DNA of 64,000 bases from Clostridium cadaveris (GTDB lineage: Bacteria > Bacillota > Clostridia > Clostridiales > Clostridiaceae), in NCBI RefSeq assembly GCF_020911725.1, contig NZ_CP076620.1, forward strand, positions 686,501 to 750,500, given 5' to 3'. The notes beneath the pieces are model-generated. The model made no database searches, was not told the origin of the DNA, and worked only from the letters and a program-made list of their open reading frames with translations. This document shows positions 1 through 8,535 of the stretch, one piece after another; position 1 is the first letter of the stretch, and each line of letters begins with the position of its first letter. The position numbers and the translations under genes are program-made.

Positions 1-1
1 T

Positions 2-775
2 GATTATACTTCAGAGAATTTAAATGGAGTGTCAGGAATATCAGGATTATACTCAACAATTAAGGATATGTCAGTGCTTTCTCAATTAATATTAAACTAT
101 GGCGGATATGGCACTGATAAGATTATAGATAAAAACCAAATTCAATATATGATTAGTGCTGTAGATGAAAATCCTCAGCAGGCTTTAGGATTTATAAGAC
201 AAGGATCTTATGACAATATAGAATCTTTAGGGGCATATGGAAGTAGCAGAACTATAGGATTTGAATCTAATACTGGGGTTTCAGTAGCTATAGATATGGA
301 AAGTGGATGTGCTTCTGTATTTACAGCAATGGATAAAGGAAGCAGTTTTATTGTTTCTAGAGGTGGAAATGTGATGTCATTGGTAAGAGAAGCTTTAAAT
401 GCTCAAGGAGATGACAATTATAGTTCTTTATTACAGATGACTAAGGATGCAGTATCAAGGGCGAACAAGGATAATAGCGAAGATAATAGGAAGGCTGTGG
501 TAGCTCTTATGGAAGTTGTAATAGAAAAGCTTGGAGCTGAAACAGCTAAACCAATAATCGAATCTATGATGGATAGTACAGAAAAGACTTATTTACTTGG
601 ACTAGTAAATCCAAAAGCAGATTTAGATACTGATAATGAAAGTAAAGAGGATGGAAAGCCAACTCTTCCTCAAACAGGTTCTTTAGTAGATACTAATATG
701 ATGATAGCTCTAGGAAGCATTATAGCAGCATCAGGTATAGTTGTAGATAGAAAGAATAGAAAAAAAGTCAACTAA
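2..775 (+). CDS. LPXTG-anchored serine hydrolase (beta-lactamase/PBP-like), 5'-truncated by window
   Basis: The frame is open from base 2, so the true start and the catalytic Ser-x-x-Lys part lie upstream of the window. The visible start (GVSGISGLYSTIKDM) matches the AGGLYSTAKDL region of class C beta-lactamase-like serine hydrolases, which act on wall peptides or beta-lactams outside the cell. The C-terminus holds a sortase signal: LPQTG, a hydrophobic stretch (MMIALGSIIAASGIVV) and a basic tail (RKNRKK), so the protein should be linked to peptidoglycan. Between these parts lies an acidic, Asp/Glu/Lys-rich linker. The exact substrate cannot be told from this part. The family call is fairly sure; wall anchoring is very likely. 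Confidence 0.75.
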   Translation, partial: DYTSENLNGVSGISGLYSTIKDMSVLSQLILNYGGYGTDKIIDKNQIQYMISAVDENPQQALGFIRQGSYDNIESLGAYGSSRTIGFESNTGVSVAIDMESGCASVFTAMDKGSSFIVSRGGNVMSLVREALNAQGDDNYSSLLQMTKDAVSRANKDNSEDNRKAVVALMEVVIEKLGAETAKPIIESMMDSTEKTYLLGLVNPKADLDTDNESKEDGKPTLPQTGSLVDTNMMIALGSIIAASGIVVDRKNRKKVN

Positions 776-881
776 AGAAAAATTATCTTATGGCTAGTCA
801 TTATAAAACTCTATCACTTTTAGATGTGAGTGACACAATGGATAGGCCCCTAGATAACAACTTCTTATAAAATTCCCAATA

Positions 882-919
882 AAAGAGTATGAAGTTTATT
901 AAAGCTGTCATACTCTTTA
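882..919. terminator. Intrinsic terminator, possibly bidirectional
   Basis: AAAGAGTATGA (882-892) pairs perfectly with TCATACTCTTT (908-918) across a 15-base loop. A-rich and T-rich flanks allow use in either direction. It would end transcription of the serine hydrolase gene before murQ. Confidence 0.6.
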
Positions 920-977
920 CTTTTGAAGTAAAATAAATATACAAAAACTTTGAGATATGAAACAAAAATCCATTATA

Positions 978-1036
978 AGAAATTAAATTTCTATATGTTT
1001 GAAATATATTGAAATTAAATTTCTTGATGATATAAT
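978..1036 (+). promoter_or_regulatory. murQ promoter with two palindromic operator-like sites
   Basis: A sigma-A-type promoter is visible: TTGAAA (1009-1014), a 16-base spacer and TATAAT (1031-1036). Two nearly identical palindromes, AGAAATTAAATTTCT (978-992) and TGAAATTAAATTTCT (1010-1024), lie 32 bases apart, about three helical turns, and the second covers the -35 box. This arrangement fits a repressor. An RpiR/MurR-type regulator is a reasonable guess because such proteins often control murQ, but no regulator gene is in view. Confidence 0.5.
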
Positions 1037-1083
1037 ATAGGTATAAATCAACTTTTAACCGAACTGGACATAGGAGGGTAAGT

Positions 1084-1983
1084 ATGAATATAGACTTAAG
1101 TAAAATGGTTACTGAAAAAAGAAATTCTAACACTAAGGATATTGATAAAGTTTCTACTTTAGAAATGGTTAAAAAGATAAATTGTGAAGATAAATTAGTT
1201 GCTTGTGCAGTGGAAAAGGAACTTCCACAAATAGCGGAGGCAATAGATAAAATAGCAGATGCTATGAACAATGGAGGAAGGCTTATATACTGTGGAGCTG
1301 GAACATCAGGAAGGCTTGGCATATTAGATGCATCAGAATGTCCACCAACCTATGGAGTCTCTTCAGAATTAGTTCAAGGTATAATAGCAGGAGGAATTGA
1401 GGCTATTTTCAAGGCAAAGGAAGGGGCAGAAGACTCTAAAGAACTTTGTGTAGAAGACCTAAATAATATGAATTTTACAAATAAAGATGTATTAGTAGGT
1501 ATAGCAGCTAGTGGAAGAACACCTTATGTAATAGGAGGTCTTGAATATGCAAACAGCATTGGAGCTGTTACAGTAGGAGTTACATGTAATCCTCAATCAG
1601 AAATAGCGTCTGTTGCAAAAATAGCTATTTCACCTGTAGTGGGACCAGAAGTAATAACAGGGTCTACTAGAATGAAGGCAGGGACAGCTCAAAAGATGGT
1701 GTTGAATATGCTTTCTACAGGGGCTATGGTTAGAACAGGGAAAGTTTATGGAAATCTGATGGTAGATGTAAAGGCTACTAATGAAAAGTTGGTTGAAAGA
1801 GCAAAACACATAGTTATGGAAGCAACAGAAGTTGACAGAGAAAAGGCTGAGGCTGTTCTTGAAGAAACAAATTATGATGTGAAGCTTTCTATTTTAATGA
1901 TAATGGCAAACTTATCAAAAGAAGAAGGAAAAGAACTTCTAGAAAAAAATAATGGCTATATAGCAAAGGCTTTATCAAAGTAA
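1084..1983 (+). CDS. murQ: N-acetylmuramic acid 6-phosphate etherase
   Basis: MurQ splits the lactyl ether of MurNAc-6-phosphate, giving GlcNAc-6-phosphate and D-lactate, in the cytoplasmic salvage of cell-wall sugar. At 299 residues it has the family's usual length. The SIS sugar-phosphate fold is marked by [19 protein letters not shown] at about residue 71 and by [17 protein letters not shown] at about residue 193, both hallmarks of MurQ. The start is an ATG behind AGGAGGG. It is transcribed alone, between its own promoter and a terminator. No PTS transporter or MurNAc kinase is next to it. The wall-directed hydrolase upstream is a thematic but not operonic neighbour. Confidence 0.95.
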   Translation: MNIDLSKMVTEKRNSNTKDIDKVSTLEMVKKINCEDKLVACAVEKELPQIAEAIDKIADAMNNGGRLIYCGAGTSGRLGILDASECPPTYGVSSELVQGIIAGGIEAIFKAKEGAEDSKELCVEDLNNMNFTNKDVLVGIAASGRTPYVIGGLEYANSIGAVTVGVTCNPQSEIASVAKIAISPVVGPEVITGSTRMKAGTAQKMVLNMLSTGAMVRTGKVYGNLMVDVKATNEKLVERAKHIVMEATEVDREKAEAVLEETNYDVKLSILMIMANLSKEEGKELLEKNNGYIAKALSK

Positions 1984-1997
1984 AAAATATAAACGAT

Positions 1998-2055
1998 GTC
2001 TTATAAGACCTGAAATTGGGAACAATGTAAAGAGAGTCTTATAAGACTTTTTTTA
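1998..2055 (+). terminator. murQ terminator built from a repeated palindrome
   Basis: GTCTTATAAGAC occurs at 1998-2009 and again at 2036-2047. Each copy is self-complementary and the two also pair with each other. The second is followed by a run of T, which gives a clear intrinsic terminator. Confidence 0.75.
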
Positions 2056-2114
2056 TGTAAAGAAATCTTTATTTTAAGGAATAAGTATATTTTTTAAATA
2101 ATAATTAGTAGTTA

Positions 2115-2143
2115 TTGACAGAGTATTTTATAAAGACTAATAT
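2115..2143 (+). promoter_or_regulatory. uvrA promoter
   Basis: TTGACA (2115-2120), a 17-base spacer and TAATAT (2138-2143) form a near-consensus sigma-A promoter about 50 bases ahead of uvrA. Confidence 0.65.
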
Positions 2144-2153
2144 AGTATTATAA

Positions 2154-2165
2154 GAACAGATATTC
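2154..2165 (+). promoter_or_regulatory. Possible LexA (SOS) box at uvrA
   Basis: GAACAGATATTC differs by one base from the GAACNNNNGTTC core of Gram-positive LexA boxes and lies just downstream of the -10 box. uvrA is a classic SOS gene, so the location makes sense, but the mismatch keeps this tentative. Confidence 0.35.
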
Positions 2166-2192
2166 GTAATTTTTTATAAAAGGAGAGACACC

Positions 2193-5033
2193 ATGCAGGA
2201 TAAGATAATAATTAAAGGTGCTAAGGTACACAATTTAAAGAATGTATCTTTAGAAATACCAAGAGACAAACTTGTGGTATTTACTGGACTTTCGGGATCT
2301 GGAAAATCATCTTTAGCTTTTGATACACTTTATGCAGAGGGACAGAGACGTTATGTAGAATCTTTGTCGTCCTACGCAAGACAGTTTTTAGGACAGATGA
2401 ATAAACCAGACGTTGAGTACATAGAAGGACTTTCTCCGGCTATATCTATAGATCAAAAAACAACCAGCAGAAACCCTCGTTCAACAGTAGGAACGGTTAC
2501 GGAGATATATGACTACTTAAGACTATTATACGCAAGAATAGGAATACCTCATTGCCCTAAGTGTGGTAAAGAAATAACTAAACAATCAATAGATACTATG
2601 GTAGACCAAATCATGGATTTTCCAGAGAGAACTAAGATACAAATTCTTGCACCAGTCATAAGAGGAAAAAAGGGAACTCACGAAAAAGTTATAGAAAATA
2701 TAAAGAAAAATGGATTTGTGAGAGCAAGAGTAGACGGTGAGATGTTTGAAGTCACTGAAGAAGAAATAAAATTAGAAAAGAATAAGAAGCACAATATAGA
2801 GGCTGTAGTTGATAGACTTATGGTAAGGGAAGAGTCTAGAGGTAGAATTGCAGAATCTTTAGAAACTGCCTTAAAGATGGCAGAAGGTATAGTTATAGTA
2901 AATATAATAAAAGAAAATGAGGAAGAAGATAGACTATTTAGTGAGAATTTTGCCTGTGAAGATTGTGGAATAAGTATAGGAGAAATAGAGCCTAGACTAT
3001 TTTCATTTAATGCTCCATTTGGAAAGTGTGACAAATGTGATGGTTTAGGAACTCTTTTAGAGATATCGCCTGATTTAGTTATACCAGATAAATCTAAGAG
3101 TATCATGGAGGGAGCTATAGCATCATGGGGAGAAGGAAGGCTAAAGGAAGACTCGTGGAGTTATAGAGTACTTACTGCTTTAACAAAGAAGTTTGATTTT
3201 TCATTAGATACACCAATAGAAGAACTTCCAAAGGATATAGTAAAGATACTTCTTTATGGACTAGGTGGAGAGAAAATAAAGGTTGATTATAGTAAAGATG
3301 GCGTAAATCGTACTTATAATCATGCTTATGAAGGTATAATAAACTCCATGCAGAGGAGATATAGAGAAACAGGTTCTGATCTTATAAAAGATGAGATAGA
3401 GCAGTTTATGAGTAATACACCTTGTAGCAAGTGTAAAGGAGCAAGACTTAATCAAGATGCCCTTGCTGTCACTGTTGGAGATTTAAATATAAATCAATTC
3501 TGTAGGATGTCAATAAAGGAAGAATTAGAATTCATACGAAATCTTAAGCTTTCTGAAAAGAATAGAATAATCAGTGATCAGATTATAAAGGAAATAAAGA
3601 GCAGACTTAGATTTCTTATAGATGTAGGCTTAGATTACTTAGATCTAGCAAGAAATGCAGGAACTTTATCAGGAGGAGAATCTCAAAGAATAAGGCTTGC
3701 AACTCAGATAGGATCTAGCTTAATGGGAGTTCTATACATATTAGACGAACCTAGCATAGGACTGCATCAAAGAGACAATGACAAACTTATAGATACATTA
3801 AAAAATTTGAGAGATTTAGGAAATACCTTAGTAGTTGTTGAGCACGATGAAGACACTATGAAAGCTGCTGATTATATAGTAGATATAGGACCAGGAGCAG
3901 GAGAACATGGTGGTAATATAGTTGCCGCTGGTACTTTAGAGGATATAATGGCTTGCAAGGAGTCTATAACAGGACAGTATTTAAATGGAGAAAAGAGAGT
4001 TGAAGTTCCAGAGAACAGAAAAACTGGAAATGGCAACTTTATAGAGGTAATAGGCTGCAAGGAGAATAACCTTAAAAATATAAAGGCAGCATTCCCTCTA
4101 GGTACTTTTACTGCTGTAACAGGTGTATCAGGTTCAGGTAAGAGTACTCTTGTAAATGAAATTTTATATAAATCTCTTCACAAGATAGTTAATAGAGGAA
4201 AGAGCAATCCAGGACAATTCAGAGAACTTAAAGGACAAGAAAATGTAGATAAGGTAATAGATATAGATCAAAGTCCAATAGGACGTACTCCACGTTCTAA
4301 CCCAGCAACTTATACTGGTGTGTTTGATATAATAAGAGAACTTTTTGCATCAACCCCAGAATCAAAAATGAGAGGCTACAAACCTGGTAGATTCTCATTT
4401 AATGTGAAAGGGGGAAGATGTGAATCCTGCAGCGGAGATGGAATAATAAAAATTGAAATGCAGTTTTTATCTGATGTTTATGTACCTTGTGAAGTATGTA
4501 AAGGAAAAAGATATAATAGAGAGACTCTTGAAGTAAAATATAAAGGAAAGAATATAGATGAAGTTCTTAATATGACTGTAGATGAAGCTTTAGAGTTCTT
4601 TGAGAATCTTCCAAGAATAAAAAATAAGCTTCAAACTCTTCAAGATGTAGGTCTAGGCTATGTTAGACTTGGTCAACCTTCAACTCAGCTTTCAGGAGGA
4701 GAAGCACAAAGAATAAAACTTGCTTATGAATTATCAAAGAGAAGTACAGGAAAGACATTATATATACTAGATGAGCCTACAACTGGACTGCATATAGACG
4801 ACGTAGCAAGGCTTATACAAATACTTCAGAGATTAGTGGAAGCTGGCAATACGGTAATAGTTATAGAACATAACCTAGACGTTATAAAATCAGCAGATTA
4901 TATAATTGATTTAGGACCAGAAGGCGGAGATAAGGGAGGCACTATAGTTGTAACTGGGACTCCAGAAGAAGTTGCAGCATGTAAGGATTCTTATACAGGA
5001 AAGTACCTAAAAACTGTTTTGAAAAATAATTAG
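2193..5033 (+). CDS. uvrA: Excinuclease ABC subunit A
   Basis: UvrA is the damage-sensing ATPase of nucleotide excision repair; with UvrB it scans DNA and loads UvrB at lesions. The 946 residues match the usual length. Two ABC modules are seen: Walker [10 protein letters not shown] near residue 31 with signature [12 protein letters not shown] near 492, and Walker [10 protein letters not shown] near 644 with signature [12 protein letters not shown] near 833. Zinc modules appear as CPKCGK, CEDCG/CDKC and CESCSGDG...CEVC. The start is ATG after AAGGAGAG. In many Firmicutes uvrB lies directly upstream, but here murQ does, so uvrB must be elsewhere. uvrC lies 3.5 kb downstream. Confidence 0.97.
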   Translation: MQDKIIIKGAKVHNLKNVSLEIPRDKLVVFTGLSGSGKSSLAFDTLYAEGQRRYVESLSSYARQFLGQMNKPDVEYIEGLSPAISIDQKTTSRNPRSTVGTVTEIYDYLRLLYARIGIPHCPKCGKEITKQSIDTMVDQIMDFPERTKIQILAPVIRGKKGTHEKVIENIKKNGFVRARVDGEMFEVTEEEIKLEKNKKHNIEAVVDRLMVREESRGRIAESLETALKMAEGIVIVNIIKENEEEDRLFSENFACEDCGISIGEIEPRLFSFNAPFGKCDKCDGLGTLLEISPDLVIPDKSKSIMEGAIASWGEGRLKEDSWSYRVLTALTKKFDFSLDTPIEELPKDIVKILLYGLGGEKIKVDYSKDGVNRTYNHAYEGIINSMQRRYRETGSDLIKDEIEQFMSNTPCSKCKGARLNQDALAVTVGDLNINQFCRMSIKEELEFIRNLKLSEKNRIISDQIIKEIKSRLRFLIDVGLDYLDLARNAGTLSGGESQRIRLATQIGSSLMGVLYILDEPSIGLHQRDNDKLIDTLKNLRDLGNTLVVVEHDEDTMKAADYIVDIGPGAGEHGGNIVAAGTLEDIMACKESITGQYLNGEKRVEVPENRKTGNGNFIEVIGCKENNLKNIKAAFPLGTFTAVTGVSGSGKSTLVNEILYKSLHKIVNRGKSNPGQFRELKGQENVDKVIDIDQSPIGRTPRSNPATYTGVFDIIRELFASTPESKMRGYKPGRFSFNVKGGRCESCSGDGIIKIEMQFLSDVYVPCEVCKGKRYNRETLEVKYKGKNIDEVLNMTVDEALEFFENLPRIKNKLQTLQDVGLGYVRLGQPSTQLSGGEAQRIKLAYELSKRSTGKTLYILDEPTTGLHIDDVARLIQILQRLVEAGNTVIVIEHNLDVIKSADYIIDLGPEGGDKGGTIVVTGTPEEVAACKDSYTGKYLKTVLKNN

Positions 5034-5039
5034 TAAAGG

Positions 5040-5080
5040 GGCGTATTAAAGGGTTATGTTTACTTTTAATATGCCTTTTT
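5040..5080 (+). terminator. uvrA terminator
   Basis: GGCGTATTAAAGG (5040-5052) pairs with CTTTTAATATGCC (5063-5075), with G-U pairs, and is followed by TTTTT. It starts seven bases after the uvrA stop codon. Confidence 0.75.
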
Positions 5081-5155
5081 GATGTAAGTTTAATATATAT
5101 TAACTTTTATTTAAGAATTACAAGATATTTTTGTAACATTTTTTAGAGAATTTGG

Positions 5156-5164
5156 TGATATAAT
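5156..5164 (+). promoter_or_regulatory. Extended -10 promoter for the FHA-RodA-PBP genes
   Basis: TGATATAAT is an extended -10 element (TG, one base, TATAAT) with no well-placed -35 box. It lies 37 bases before the FHA gene. Confidence 0.45.
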
Positions 5165-5200
5165 AATAATGAATTAATATGTGTGCATGAGGTGAAGTAT

Positions 5201-5629
5201 ATGAATAAGGTATTGAGCTTTATCTTTACAGCGGTATTCATAGTTATATTATATATAATTATAATTCTTGCCTTAAGGGTAATGTATAAAGACGTAAAAG
5301 CTGGAGGGAGAAAGAAAGTATTAAAGTCTTCTTGGGGACTTGAAGTTGTATCATCAGGAGATAATAGTACGCTAAAAACAGGCTCTATTATACCAATAAA
5401 GGGCGTTATAACCCTTGGAAGAAGAGAAGACAATATAATAATGCTGGATGATCACTATGTTTCAGGACATCACGCTAAGATATATACAAAGAACAATCAA
5501 TATATACTAGAAGATTTAAACTCCACTAATGGTACTGTTGTAAATGGAGAGAACATAAAAGGAAGACGATATGTTCAATTAGGAGATGAAATAAAGATAG
5601 GAAGTTTAGTATTTAGAGTCATCGGCTAG
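5201..5629 (+). CDS. Membrane-anchored FHA-domain protein
   Basis: This 142-residue protein has one N-terminal membrane helix (about residues 5-27) and a cytoplasmic forkhead-associated domain (about 62-140), a phosphothreonine-binding module. FHA hallmarks are TLGRREDN, SGHHAKI and LEDLNSTNGTVVNG. I chose ATG 5201 because GAGGTGAAG sits at the right distance; an in-frame GTG at 5183 has no ribosome site. The genes after it encode a RodA/FtsW protein and a penicillin-binding protein, the same trio as fhaB-rodA-pbpA of Actinobacteria, where FHA proteins link Ser/Thr kinase signalling to wall growth. A similar role is inferred. No kinase gene lies nearby. Confidence 0.85.
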   Translation: MNKVLSFIFTAVFIVILYIIIILALRVMYKDVKAGGRKKVLKSSWGLEVVSSGDNSTLKTGSIIPIKGVITLGRREDNIIMLDDHYVSGHHAKIYTKNNQYILEDLNSTNGTVVNGENIKGRRYVQLGDEIKIGSLVFRVIG

Positions 5630-5709
5630 CAATTAAGCTAGCCATGAATTTTGGAGGAAGAATTTACATAAAAATATAAAGTGAATTAAATTTAAAGTAG
5701 GTGAATTGA

Positions 5710-6915
5710 GTGAAGAGCTTTTTTAATGATGAGAGAAGAATGCTTTTATATACATACCTGCTGCTAATAGCTATGTTTGGAAACTTAAGTTTACTGCAGC
5801 AGCCTTTTGATACGAAGGCGGTTATTCTTGGTGTAGTTATGGCACTACTTTTAGGGTATGCACATTTTGTAATAGGAAGATTTTTTTCAGATGGAGATAA
5901 GTATTTGATGCTGTTTGCATTCATACTTTCAATGATAGGCATTGTAACCATGTATAGGATAGACCCTAGCGTTGCTATAAAGCAGCTTATCTGGTTTACT
6001 TTAGGTGTAGTTGCTTATGTCTTAGTGGTGGTTGTATTGCCTGATTTAAAGAGTTTTTCAAAGTATAAATATGTATATTTAGCTGGAGTTATAGTATTTA
6101 TGGCTATGGCAACTCTTATAGGTGTAGAGAAGTTTGGATCTAAGAACTGGGTGCAGTTTGGACCTATAAGTTTTCAGCCATCTGAGATAGGAAAACTATT
6201 TTTAGTAGCTTATTTATCATCAGCTTTAAAGGATTATAATGGCAGTGTAAAATCCCTTATAGAACCGGCATTGATTGTGATGTATTCCTTAGGGTTTATG
6301 GTTATACAAAAGGACTTGGGATCAGCACTAATATTTTTTGGAATATCAGTAACTATGCTATATCTGTCAACAAATAAACTGAAATATATAGTGACAACAT
6401 TTATATTAGCTGGAGTTGGTGCGACTTTAAGCTATAAGCTATTTGATCATGTTCGAGTAAGAGTGGCCATATGGTTAGACCCATGGGCAGATGCTTACAA
6501 TAAGGGTCTTCAAATAGTACAGGGATTATTTGCAATGGCATCAGGAGGTCTTCTAGGGGCTGGTCTTGGGAAAGGATACCCTGGATTCATACCAGTAAAT
6601 ACATCAGACTTTATATTTGCGGTAATATGCGAAGAAATGGGACTTTTAATGGGATTTGGAATAATGATACTATTTTTCTTGATGTTCTATAGGTCAATGA
6701 GAGCTGCAATATATGTAGAAGATAAATTTTCTCAAATGATGGCAGTAGGATATGCAGCTATGTTTGCAACGCAAGTTCTTGTAATAATAGGAGGAGTTAT
6801 GAACGCAATTCCTCTTACAGGTGTAGCTTTACCTTTCGTAAGTTACGGAGGAAGTTCAATGCTTACAAGTTTCTTTGCACTTGGAATAATACAAAAGATT
6901 TCAGAGGAGGGTTAG
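5710..6915 (+). CDS. RodA/FtsW-type SEDS peptidoglycan polymerase
   Basis: SEDS proteins are polytopic membrane enzymes that polymerise lipid II into glycan strands together with a class B PBP. This 401-residue protein shows about ten hydrophobic segments and family motifs: FGSKNWVQFGPISFQPSE, the loop GLGKGYPGFIPVNTSDFIFA and C-terminal TGVALPFVSYGGSS. Translation probably starts at GTG 5710 behind AGGTGA. The PBP gene begins one base after its stop, so the two products likely act as a pair. Whether it serves elongation or division cannot be decided from sequence; its position matches RodA of the actinobacterial fhaB-rodA-pbpA order. Confidence 0.9.
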   Translation: MKSFFNDERRMLLYTYLLLIAMFGNLSLLQQPFDTKAVILGVVMALLLGYAHFVIGRFFSDGDKYLMLFAFILSMIGIVTMYRIDPSVAIKQLIWFTLGVVAYVLVVVVLPDLKSFSKYKYVYLAGVIVFMAMATLIGVEKFGSKNWVQFGPISFQPSEIGKLFLVAYLSSALKDYNGSVKSLIEPALIVMYSLGFMVIQKDLGSALIFFGISVTMLYLSTNKLKYIVTTFILAGVGATLSYKLFDHVRVRVAIWLDPWADAYNKGLQIVQGLFAMASGGLLGAGLGKGYPGFIPVNTSDFIFAVICEEMGLLMGFGIMILFFLMFYRSMRAAIYVEDKFSQMMAVGYAAMFATQVLVIIGGVMNAIPLTGVALPFVSYGGSSMLTSFFALGIIQKISEEG

Positions 6916-6916
6916 T

Positions 6917-8380
6917 ATGCAAAAGGATTTAATGAATGGAATGAAAAAAGTACTTGTTGTATTTTTAGTTTGCTTTTTAGCCCTTATAACTTATATGGCA
7001 TACTTTACTGTATTTCAAGCTCCAACAATAGCTGATAGATCTGATAATAAAAGATTATGGGCAAAGAGAAATGAAGTGCTACGAGGAACTATCTATGACA
7101 GAGATGGAAAAGCTCTTACAAAGAGTGAAAGAGGAGATACTTTAACACAGAAAAGAGAATATGTATATGGAGATTTATTCACTCATTCATTAGGTTTTGT
7201 TGATATCAAATACGGAATTACGGGATTAGAATCAGCTTATGATAATGAACTTATGAATACAAAAAACACCATGTTTAATATAAAAGAAGCGTTAAAGACT
7301 TTCAATCTTAAAGAGGCATTTTCTAATAGGCAGACAAAAGAAAAGATTGGAAATAGTTTGGGAACAACCTTGGATTACGATTTGCAGAAGATTGCTTATG
7401 ATGCTCTTGGCGATAATAAAGGATCTGTTGTGGTATTAGATCCTAAAACTGGAGATGTAATAACAATGATATCAAAACCTACTTATGACCCTAATAACCT
7501 TGAGGCTAATTGGGCGGACATAAATACAAATGAGGATTCACCTTTGCTAAATAGAGCAACTCAAGGTATGTATCCTCCAGGGTCAGTATTTAAAATAGTA
7601 ACAGCTGCCAGTGCTCTTGAAAATATAAGCGGTGTTACAAACAAGGTGTTCCATGACAACACTGGAAAGATAGACTTTGGAGGGGGATATTCTCTGAGCA
7701 ACTATGGTGGAACAGTTTACGGAGATTTAAATTTAAAAGATGGATTTAGAAAGTCTAGCAACGTAGTATTTGGTACATTAGCTTTAGAGCTTGGAAATCA
7801 AAAACTTCGTAAAACTGCGGAAGATTTCTATTTTAATAAAAGTATACCAAGCGATGGATTCTCTATAGCAAAAGGAAGATTTCCTACTTTAGAAAGTTAT
7901 GAAAAGGGTAATATAGCTCAAAGTGGTATAGGTCAAAGTTCAATACTTGTAAGTCCTATGCAGATGGCTCTTGTAGCAAGCACTATAGCCAATAATGGAG
8001 TTATGATGGAACCAAAGATAGTAAAGAATATATTAAATGCGGATGGAGAGATAGTAAATACTATAAAGGATAAAGAAGTGTCAACTGTAATTCCTGGTGA
8101 TGATGCTAAACTTATAGCTTCCTATATGAAGGAAGTTGTAGATAATGGTACAGTAAGATCTTCGTATTTCTCTGGAACAAATGCAGCGGGAAAGACAGGA
8201 ACTGCTGACCATATGGACAAAGACGGGAAACCAGCTTCGCCACATTCGTGGTTTGTAGGATTTGCACCATACAATAATCCAAAGTACGCTATAGCAGTAA
8301 TAGTTGAAAATGGAGGAGTAGGTGGTGGAAAAGCAGCTCAGATAGCAGGTACAGTATTAAAGGCTGCAGTAAACCAATAA
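6917..8380 (+). CDS. Class B penicillin-binding protein (transpeptidase), PbpA-like
   Basis: Cross-links peptidoglycan on the outer face of the membrane. The 487 residues contain one N-terminal membrane helix (about 10-30), a short dimerisation part and a transpeptidase domain with all three motifs: Ser-x-x-Lys in GSVFKI (about 223), SSN (about 280) and KTGT (about 425). The short N-terminal part without PASTA repeats resembles PbpA of Actinobacteria and its clostridial relatives rather than PBP2 or SpoVD. It is translated directly after the SEDS gene, with GGAGG overlapping that gene's end. A strong terminator follows. Confidence 0.9.
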   Translation: MQKDLMNGMKKVLVVFLVCFLALITYMAYFTVFQAPTIADRSDNKRLWAKRNEVLRGTIYDRDGKALTKSERGDTLTQKREYVYGDLFTHSLGFVDIKYGITGLESAYDNELMNTKNTMFNIKEALKTFNLKEAFSNRQTKEKIGNSLGTTLDYDLQKIAYDALGDNKGSVVVLDPKTGDVITMISKPTYDPNNLEANWADINTNEDSPLLNRATQGMYPPGSVFKIVTAASALENISGVTNKVFHDNTGKIDFGGGYSLSNYGGTVYGDLNLKDGFRKSSNVVFGTLALELGNQKLRKTAEDFYFNKSIPSDGFSIAKGRFPTLESYEKGNIAQSGIGQSSILVSPMQMALVASTIANNGVMMEPKIVKNILNADGEIVNTIKDKEVSTVIPGDDAKLIASYMKEVVDNGTVRSSYFSGTNAAGKTGTADHMDKDGKPASPHSWFVGFAPYNNPKYAIAVIVENGGVGGGKAAQIAGTVLKAAVNQ

Positions 8381-8396
8381 TTTTTAAGATTACAAT

Positions 8397-8427
8397 AAAA
8401 GTTAAGGGTATCAACCTTAACTTTTAT
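8397..8427. terminator. Terminator after the PBP gene
   Basis: AAAAGTTAAGG (8397-8407) pairs perfectly with CCTTAACTTTT (8415-8425) across a seven-base loop. The A and T tracts at its ends would allow termination from both sides. Confidence 0.8.
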
Positions 8428-8535
8428 ATTTGTAAAAATTTGCATATTTAGATATTAATTTTATCTTTTATACCAAGAGATAATAAGGTACAATATAACT
8501 GACTCAAATATTCCCATAAAACAGGAGATGAGGCT

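Larger units (their letters stand above)
776..1083. other. Noncoding gap before murQ
   Basis: These 308 bases hold no convincing gene. They contain a terminator-like hairpin (882-918), two copies of a palindromic motif (978-992 and 1010-1024) and the murQ promoter. The first 100 bases show nothing recognisable. Confidence 0.6.

Noticed and set aside
801-1322. 173-residue minus-strand frame over the murQ start
   Set aside because: It overlaps the murQ promoter and coding start, has low-complexity hydrophobic content and no ribosome site.
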